Below are positions 57,571 through 64,000 of a stretch of 64,000 nucleotides of DNA, one piece after another. The stretch comes from Hemerocallis citrina. Its lineage: Eukaryota; Streptophyta; Magnoliopsida; Asparagales; Asphodelaceae. How positions within the stretch are numbered: position 1 is the stretch's first letter; each line of letters starts with the position of its first letter. The stretch is from contig CM030366.1 in NCBI GenBank assembly GCA_017893485.1, positions 104,629,796 to 104,693,795 on the forward strand. Reading direction: 5' to 3'. The notes beneath the pieces are model-generated. The model was not told the DNA's origin. It saw only the letters and a program-made list of their open reading frames with translations, and made no database searches. A program made the translations under genes and the position numbers.

Positions 57571-59313
57571 GATCGCCTGTATTTCGAGATCTCCTCCAAC
57601 AAAAGCAAATGATAATCAAAATAAACACAATGACTGCTATAGGAGTGATAATAATCCATATGAGCTTACCAACATTTCTCTTCATTCCTGCACAAACAAT
57701 TTACTACTTTCAGAATGCAACATGGCAGATAATAGATCTGAACAGTCAAATCTAATTCAGTTATATCTTGTTCAATTTCCTTATTATCTTCTCATGATTT
57801 AATTCATTTATGACACAAATATATGTTTTTTTATGGAAGATTTGTGATACATAAAAGGTTTTTATCACAAATATTTCTAAATAATAAAGTCTGCCAAGAA
57901 GCAAAAGGTTTCTGCCACAAGTTCTTCTATTGAGAATATTAATTGTAAACTTTATTATCATTTAATGTAGAGATAAAACCAAATCAAAACTGTCTACTTT
58001 TTTATTTCCACTAAGAAGTATATGTATTGTTTAAAGTGTGATAAGTGTCCAACAGAGTACAAGTGAGAAAGATATAGTAAGAAGCTAATGAAATTAACCA
58101 TCAGTTTAGTTAGCTTATTTGTAATTGCGTACCTTGTAATTGTGAAGGAGTAGTATCTGCAGGGTCGGCCCTCAGTTCTCAGGGGCCCGAGGCGAACTCC
58201 CGAAATAGGCCACCCATACAAAAATAAAATAAAATAAATTAAATTAAATTAAATTAAATTAAATTAAATTAAAATAAATTAAATTAAAATTTGCACATTG
58301 TTGAAAACAAATTATGTATGCAAAATATATAAACTTGTTTTGAATCATTCAAATTTAAAGTCTCATATTCAATTCAACTCTTCAAGCCTAAACCCAAATC
58401 ATTTAAAAAAAAAAATTAAAGGCTCAAATAATTATTTTTGGGGCCCCTAATAACAGTATTTTTCTTTGACGTGCAAAATTTGTGTCTCTGTTTATAAGGT
58501 AATTACAAATTTGGGAGCCATTAAAATTGCAAAAATGCCGGAGGTCTGAGGCGGCCGCCTCACCCGCCTCAAGGGTGGGGCCGACCCTGAGTATCTGCAG
58601 TATGATACCAATCTGTGATGTGGGGTTTCTTTTTTCGGAATGATTCACCTCATACCTAATAGCACAATTCTCTTAAAGAAAATTGATCTCTCCAGTAAGT
58701 GGGATTCGGATTTTGGCTAAGAATGTCATCTAGACAATTCTGACATTGTGGTCTGGGAGAATCAATGGGACATTACACTATCCCAATTAAACTACTTGTA
58801 CAATTAAACATCAGTTGTTTGGATGCATACTCATTTCCATTTAGAACAACTATTGCCACTAATGACGAGTTGATCCGATGCTTAAGCCTTTAAAGTATTT
58901 TTATCCACTACTTCTAGAACCCCGTGACTATTATATCATAAATGACGTTGTCAAGGGAGGAGAATGGGAGTAAATCTCTATTTCAAACTAGACAATAGCC
59001 GTACCAGATGGTCACTTGACTAGTCTAGAGAACAAGTAGAATCACATGAAGAATTACTAGATTTATTATCCGAGCAGTTTGCGAGGTTGATGTTGCCTCG
59101 GCAAAGAACATATTCATATATATTCTTTTTCATAGAGGTGGAGGCTGGGGAAGCAATGGAATGAACGAAATCTGTGAGATTCAGGGCAATGTCAACTTCT
59201 AAGCTGATACAATCATCGAGCTCTTTCACAAAGGCAAACCCACCAAAACACAGAAACAGAAATGCAATCACAACAACGTCGAGGTGCCGCAAATGTATAG
59301 AAAGATGATTCAT
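57571..59313 (-). pseudogene. CRK pseudogene, minus copy 4: ectodomain exon, intron, TM exon
   Basis: Exon 1 starts at 59313 and ends at the donor at 58133, interrupted by hAT copy 4 (58160-58589). The 97-codon opening frame ends at the same 1-base insertion TAG as in the other minus copies. The GCTTAAGCCTTTAAAG 5-base deletion (near 58880) is shared with copies 2 and 5. Exon 2 is 57687-57571 and encodes the TM helix with CFCWRRSR. Layout is as in copy 2; no kinase exon. Confidence 0.8.
58160..58589. mobile_element. Short non-autonomous hAT element, copy 4
   Basis: Same termini as copy 3, with a perfect AGTATCTG duplication (58152-58159, 58590-58597). The internal microsatellite is now mostly AAATT rather than AAAAT. 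Confidence 0.85.
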
Positions 59314-59626
59314 ATTAACAACCCTTCCGAACTAATTCCAATTCTTCTGAACAACTTAACAATCTTTCAAACAAAAATAGACAAACAAAAACGTCACTTA
59401 CACTGCCATATAAGTCAGATTAGATGCATTCAACCATCTAATCTAAACCATTCATTTTTAAATGAGAGTTATATTAACCATTCATTTACTCAAGTGCATA
59501 TTATTTCCACCATCAAATTGTCAGTCTTATATGGCAGTGTAAGTGACGTTTTTGTTCGTCCATTTTTGTTCGACGGATTGTTAAATAGTTCAGAAGAATT
59601 GGAATTAGTTCAGAAGGACTATTAAT
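59314..59626. promoter_or_regulatory. Mirrored bidirectional promoter region, unit 4
   Basis: Inverted repeat between divergent ATGs. The central AGATTAGATG/CATCTAATCT hairpin is perfect, and CGTCACTTACACTGCCATAT is mirrored by ATATGGCAGTGTAAGTGACG. The 113-codon frame running through it (59284-59625) is an artefact that also occurs in units 1 and 5. Confidence 0.55.
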
Positions 59627-60418
59627 ATGAATCATCTTTCTATAAATTTGTGGCACCTCGACGTTGTTGTGATTGCATTTCTGTTTCTGTGTTTTGGTGG
59701 GTTTGCCTTTCTCAAAGCGCTTGATGATTGTTTCAGCTTAGAAGTTGACGTTGCCCCGAATCTCACAGATTTTGTTCATTCCATTGTTTCCTCAGCCTCC
59801 ACCTCTATGAAAATGAATATATATGAACACGTTCTTTGCCGAGGCAACATCAACCTCGTAAACTGCTCGGATAATAAATCTAGTAATTCTTCATGTGATT
59901 ATACTTGTTCTCTAGATAGTCAAGTGGCCATCTGGTACGGCTATTGTCTACTTAGAAATAGATATTTACTCCCATTCTCTTCTCTTGACTACGTTATTCA
60001 TGATACAATAGTTACGAGGGCTCTAGAAGTAGTGGATAAAAATACTTTCAACAAGTGGCTGAAGGATGTGATCAACTCGTCATTAGTGGCAACAGTTGTT
60101 CTAAATGGCAATGATTATGCATCCAAACAACTAATGTTTAATAGTACAAGTAGTTTAATTGGTTTAGGGCAATGTCCCATTGATTCTCTCAAGCCACAAT
60201 GCCAGAATTGTCTAGATGATTTTCTTAGCCAAAATCCGAATCCCACATACGGGAGAGATGAAAGGTTTCCTCAAGAGAATTTTGCTCTTAGGTATTAGGT
60301 GGATCTTTCTGAAGAAGGAAACCCCACATCACAGATTGGTTTCATAGATACTTCAGATACTACTCCTTCACAATTACAAGGTGTTGTGTTTCGAAATTAG
60401 CATAATAGGAATAATTTT
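59627..60418 (+). pseudogene. DUF26 secretory-type copy, plus copy 4 (premature stop)
   Basis: The frame matches plus copy 2 from the signal peptide through both DUF26 domains, with C80 retained and the C183-x8-C192-x2-C195 motif intact. It stops at codon 224 (60296-60298), where TATGAG has become TATTAG. Two residues before the conserved LRY the family cysteine is Phe (NFALRY, residue 219). Homology continues in frame after the stop to about 60400. The 223-residue product would lack the domain 2 end and tail, so it is probably a pseudogene, though a truncated secreted protein is possible. Confidence 0.75.
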
Positions 60419-60758
60419 TACTAGGATCCACATTTTAAAAACTAGAAAAAAATGATTTAAAGGTGTGGTGTTTCATGCAGCTGGAGCTTCATGTTATTAG
60501 CTGAAGCTCCACAACTTTTGAATTAGTAACTGAAAATTTTATCTTACGGAGAAGTATTTGTAAAGCTGTCTAGTTAAATCACTAATTTAAAAGTTGTGTG
60601 GAAAGAGTTTTAAAATGCTAAGAACCAAACCCAAACCCCTTTATATCAGCCTTCTAACCCGAATTGTAGAATAACTAGAAATTTCAATACACGATACTCC
60701 AAGATTCAAAATGCAACCAATTCAAATTATAAATATATAATCTCTACTTTGTGCTTAC
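60419..60758. other. 3' flank of plus copy 4
   Basis: Same hairpin-bearing flank as after the other plus copies. No further gene seen. Confidence 0.4.
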
Positions 60759-62516
60759 GATCGCCTGTATTTCGAGATCTCCACCAACAAAAGCATATGA
60801 TAATCAAAATAAACACAATGACTGCTATAGGAGTGATAATAATCCATATGAGCTTACCAACATTTCTCTTCATTCCTGCACAAACAATTTACTACTTTCA
60901 GAATGAAACATGGCAGATAATAGATCTGAACAGTCAAATCTAATTCAATTATATCTTGTTCAATTTCCTTATTATCTTCTCATGATTTAATTTATTTATG
61001 ACACAAATATATGTCTTTTTATGGAAGATTTGTGATACATAATAGGTTTTTATCACAAATGTTTCTAAATAATAAAGTCTGCCAAGAAGCAAAAGGTTTC
61101 TGCCACAAGTTCTTCTATTGAGAATATTAACTGTAAACTTTATTATCATTTAATGTAGAGATAAAACCAAATCAAAACTGTCTACTTTTTTATTTCCACT
61201 AAGAAGTATATGTATTGTTCAAAGTGTGATAAGTGTCCAACAGAGTACAAGTGAGAAAGATATAGTAAGAAGCTAATGAAATTAACCATCAGTTTAGTTA
61301 GCTTATTTGTAATTGCGTACCTTGTAATTGTGAAGGAGTAGTATCTGCAGGGTCGGCCCTCAGTTCTCAGCGGCCCAAGGCGAACTCCCGAAATAGGCCA
61401 CCCATACAAAAATAAAATAAAATAAATTAAATTAAATTAAATTAAATTAAATTAAATTAAATTAAATTAAAATAAAATAAATTAAATTAAAATTTGCACA
61501 TTGTTGAAAACAAATTATGTATGCAAAATATATAAACTTCTTTTGAATCACTCAAATTTAAAGTCTCATATTCAATTCAAGTCTTCCAGCCTAAACCCAA
61601 ATGATTTTAAAAAAAAATTTAAAGGCTCAAATAATTATTTTTGGGGCCCCTAATAACAATAATTTTCTTTTAAGTGCAAAATTCGTGTCTATATTTATTA
61701 GCTAATAACAAATTTGGGAGCCCTTAAAATTGCAAAAATGCCGGAGGCGTGAGGCGACCGCCTCACCCGCCTCAAGGGTGGGGCCGACCCTGAGTATCTG
61801 CAGTATGATACCAATCTGTGATGTGGGGTTTCTTTTTTCGGAATGATTCACCTCATACCTAATAGCACAATTCTCTTAAAGAAAATTGATCTCTCCAGTA
61901 AGTGGGATTCGGATTTTGGCTAAGAAAGTCATCTAGACAATTCTGACATTGTGGTCTGGGAGAATCAATGGGACATTACACTATCCCAATTAAACTACTT
62001 GTACTATTAAACATCAGTTGTTTGGATGCATACTCATTTCCATTTAGAACAACTATTGCCACTAATGACGAGTTGATCCGATGCTTAAGCCTTTAAAGTA
62101 TTTTTATCCACTACTTCTAGAACCCCGTGACTATTATATCATAAATGACGTTGTCAAGGGAGGAGAATGGGAGTAAATCTCTATTTCAAACTAGACAATA
62201 GCCGTACCAGATGGTCACTTGACTAGTCTAGAGAACAAGTAGAATCACATGAAGAATTACTAGATTTATTATCCGAGCAGTTTGCGAGGTTGATGTTGCC
62301 TCGGCAAAGAACATATTCATATATATTCTTTTTCATAGAGGTGGAGGCTGGGGAAGCAATGGAATGAACGAAATCTATGAGATTCAGGGCAATGTCAACT
62401 TCTAAGCTGATACAATCATCGAGCTCTTTGACAAAGGCAAACCCACCAAAACACAGAAATAGAAATGCAATCACAACAACGTCGAGGTGCCGCAAATGTA
62501 TAGAAAGATGATTCAT
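60759..62516 (-). pseudogene. CRK pseudogene, minus copy 5: ectodomain exon, intron, TM exon
   Basis: Exon 1 starts at 62516 and ends at the donor at 61321, interrupted by hAT copy 5 (61348-61792). The same insertion stop follows codon 97, and the 5-base deletion near 62085 is shared. Exon 2 is 60875-60759. It is nearly identical to copy 4, consistent with a recent duplication of that unit. Confidence 0.8.
61348..61792. mobile_element. Short non-autonomous hAT element, copy 5
   Basis: Same ends and a perfect AGTATCTG duplication (61340-61347, 61793-61800). It has the longest AAATT run of the five copies, broken by AAAAT units. Confidence 0.85.
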
Positions 62517-62829
62517 ATTAACAACCCTTCCGAACTAATTCCAATTCTTCTGAACAACTTAACAATCTTTCAAACAAAAATAGACAAACAAAAACGTCAC
62601 TTACACTGCCATATAAGTCAGATTAGATGCATTCAACCATCTAATCTAAACCATTCATTTTTAAATGAGAGTTATATTAACCATTCATTTACTCAAGTGC
62701 ATATTATTTCCACCATCAAATTGTCAGTCTTATATGGCAGTGTAAGTGACGTTTTTGTTCGTCCATTTTTGTTCGACGGATTGTTAAATAGTTCAGAAGA
62801 ATTGGAATTAGTTCAGAAGGACTATTAAT
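62517..62829. promoter_or_regulatory. Mirrored bidirectional promoter region, unit 5
   Basis: Essentially the same sequence as unit 4: central perfect hairpin, mirrored CGTCACTTACACTGCCATAT arms and TGACG cores facing both genes. Confidence 0.55.
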
Positions 62830-63616
62830 ATGAATCATCTTTCTATAAATTTGTGGCACCTCGACGTTGTTGTGATTGCATTTCTGTTTCTGTGTTTTGG
62901 TGGGTTTGCCTTTCTCAAAGAGCTTGATAATTGTTTCAGCTTAGAAGTTGACATTGCCCCGAATCTCACAGATTTTGTTCATTCCATTGTTTCCTCAGCC
63001 TCCACCTCTATGAAAATGAATATATATGAACACGTTCTTTGCCGAGGCAACATCAACCTCGTAAACTGCTCGGATAATTAATCTAGTAATTCTTCATGTG
63101 ATTATACTTGTTCTCTAGATAGTCAAGTGGCCATCTGGTATGGCTATTGTCTACTTAGAAATAGATATTTACTCCCATTCTCTTCTATTGACTACGTTAT
63201 TCAATAGTTACGAGGGCTCTAGAAGTAGTGGATAAAAATACTTTCAACAAGTGGCTGAAGGATGTGATCAACTCGTCATTAGTGGCAACATTGTTCTAAA
63301 TAGCAATGATTATGCATCCAAACAACTACTGTTTAATAGTACAAGTAGTTTAATTGGTTTAGGGCAATGTCCCATTGATTCTCTCAAGCCACAATGCCAG
63401 AATTGTCTAGATGATTTTCTTAGCCAAAATCCGAATCCCATATACGGGAGAGATGAAAGGTTTCCTCTAGAGAATTGTGCTCTTAGGTATGAGGTGGATC
63501 TTTCTGAAGAAGGAAACCCCACATCACAGATTGGTTTCATAGGTACTGCAGATACTACTCCTTCACAATTACAAGGTGTTGTGTTTCGAAATAAGCATAA
63601 TAGGAATAATTTTTAG
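62830..63616 (+). pseudogene. DUF26 secretory-type copy, plus copy 5 (nonsense plus two frameshifts)
   Basis: The signal peptide and start of domain 1 are intact to codon 83, then AAT-TAA replaces AAT-AAA (stop at 63079). Further on there is a 7-base deletion at 63201-63208 (TTATTCAATAG for the longer form in copy 4) and a 1-base deletion near 63290 (CAACATTG for CAACAGTTG). After these, a clean frame encodes domain 2 with its C-x8-C-x2-C motif, NCALRYEV and the normal tail to 63616. All conserved cysteines seen elsewhere are present, yet the gene is clearly dead. Confidence 0.85.
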
Positions 63617-63952
63617 TGGGATCCTCATTTTAAAAAATAGGAAAAAATGATTTAAAGGTGTGGTGTTTCATGCAGCTGGAGCTTCATGTTATTAGCTGAA
63701 GCTCCACAACTTTTGAATTAGTAACTGAAAATTTTATCTTACGGAGAAGAATTTGTAAAGCTGTTTAATTAAATTACTATTTAAAAGTTGTGTGGAAAGA
63801 GTTTTAAAATGCTAAGAACCAAACCCAAACCCCTTTATATCAGCCTTCTAACCCGAATTGTAGAATAACTAGAAATTTCAATACACGATACTCCAAGATT
63901 CAAAATGCAACCAATTCAAATTATAAATATATAATCTCTACATTGTGCTTAC
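63617..63952. other. 3' flank of plus copy 5
   Basis: Hairpin-bearing flank as in the other units, leading into the next minus-strand TM exon. No gene seen. Confidence 0.4.
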
Positions 63953-64000
63953 GATCGCCTGTATTTCGAGATCTCCACCAACAAAAGCATATGATAATCA
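63953..64000 (-). pseudogene. Minus copy 6: TM exon, cut by the window edge
   Basis: The donor-like GTAAGC and the CWRRSR-encoding end of exon 2 are present as in copies 2-5. The array therefore continues to the right beyond the window. Confidence 0.75.

Noticed and set aside
59284..59625. 113-codon frame repeated in several units (also 51499-51840, 62487-62828)
   Set aside because: It overlaps the start of the minus-strand gene and runs through the palindromic promoter. It is shared only because the units are duplicates.

Overview
This window looks like transposon-dense nuclear DNA from a flowering plant, most likely a eudicot. It is AT-rich, has no bacterial-style gene packing, and is mostly nested plant transposable elements. 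The only host-type protein family I recognise is the plant-specific DUF26/Gnk2 cysteine-rich family (CRK/CRRSP). I found no convincing tRNA, rRNA, CRISPR or organelle sequence. Almost every long open frame to the left of 51 kb is transposon-derived or low complexity.

Left part (1-21.6 kb): a nest. A minus-strand, non-coding LTR retrotransposon has LTRs of about 3.65 kb and an internal region of about 2.2 kb. It covers 268-21604, is cut on the left by a LINE 3' end, and is split by a second element. That second, plus-strand giant-LTR element (7427-20149) has LTRs of about 3.4 kb, only 1.9 kb of internal DNA, an iMet-type primer-binding site and a polypurine tract. Its own 5' LTR carries a 3.1-kb solo LTR of a related family and an 823-bp TRIM element. 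These insertions have recognisable 5-bp target duplications.

Middle part (21.6-48 kb): an unassigned hairpin-rich stretch and a MITE; a 3.5-kb hAT transposon with a dead transposase (24821-28299); a second dead hAT transposase interrupted by a copia-type LTR; and an Athila-like Ty3/gypsy element (30634-41727). The Athila-like element keeps gag and protease fragments. One of its LTRs holds a solo LTR and the other holds a third giant solo LTR, which itself holds a smaller solo LTR. Next come a TRIM-like remnant, a decayed Ty3/gypsy pol (44634-47620) and another LINE 3' end.

Right part (50.4-64 kb): the most interesting locus. A unit of about 3.15 kb is tandemly repeated about five times and runs off the right edge. 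Each unit is a large inverted repeat. A minus-strand pseudogene of a cysteine-rich receptor-like kinase keeps its ectodomain exon and transmembrane exon, but no kinase exon is visible. It lies head-to-head with a plus-strand DUF26 secretory-type copy across a roughly 310-bp mirrored promoter. All minus copies share one frameshift, and the four complete ones share a hAT insertion at the same site. The plus copies carry different lesions: only one reads through to the end, and it has lost a conserved cysteine. Read-through transcription would yield long hairpin RNAs of receptor ectodomain sequence, so the locus could act as a small-RNA source. That role is inference.
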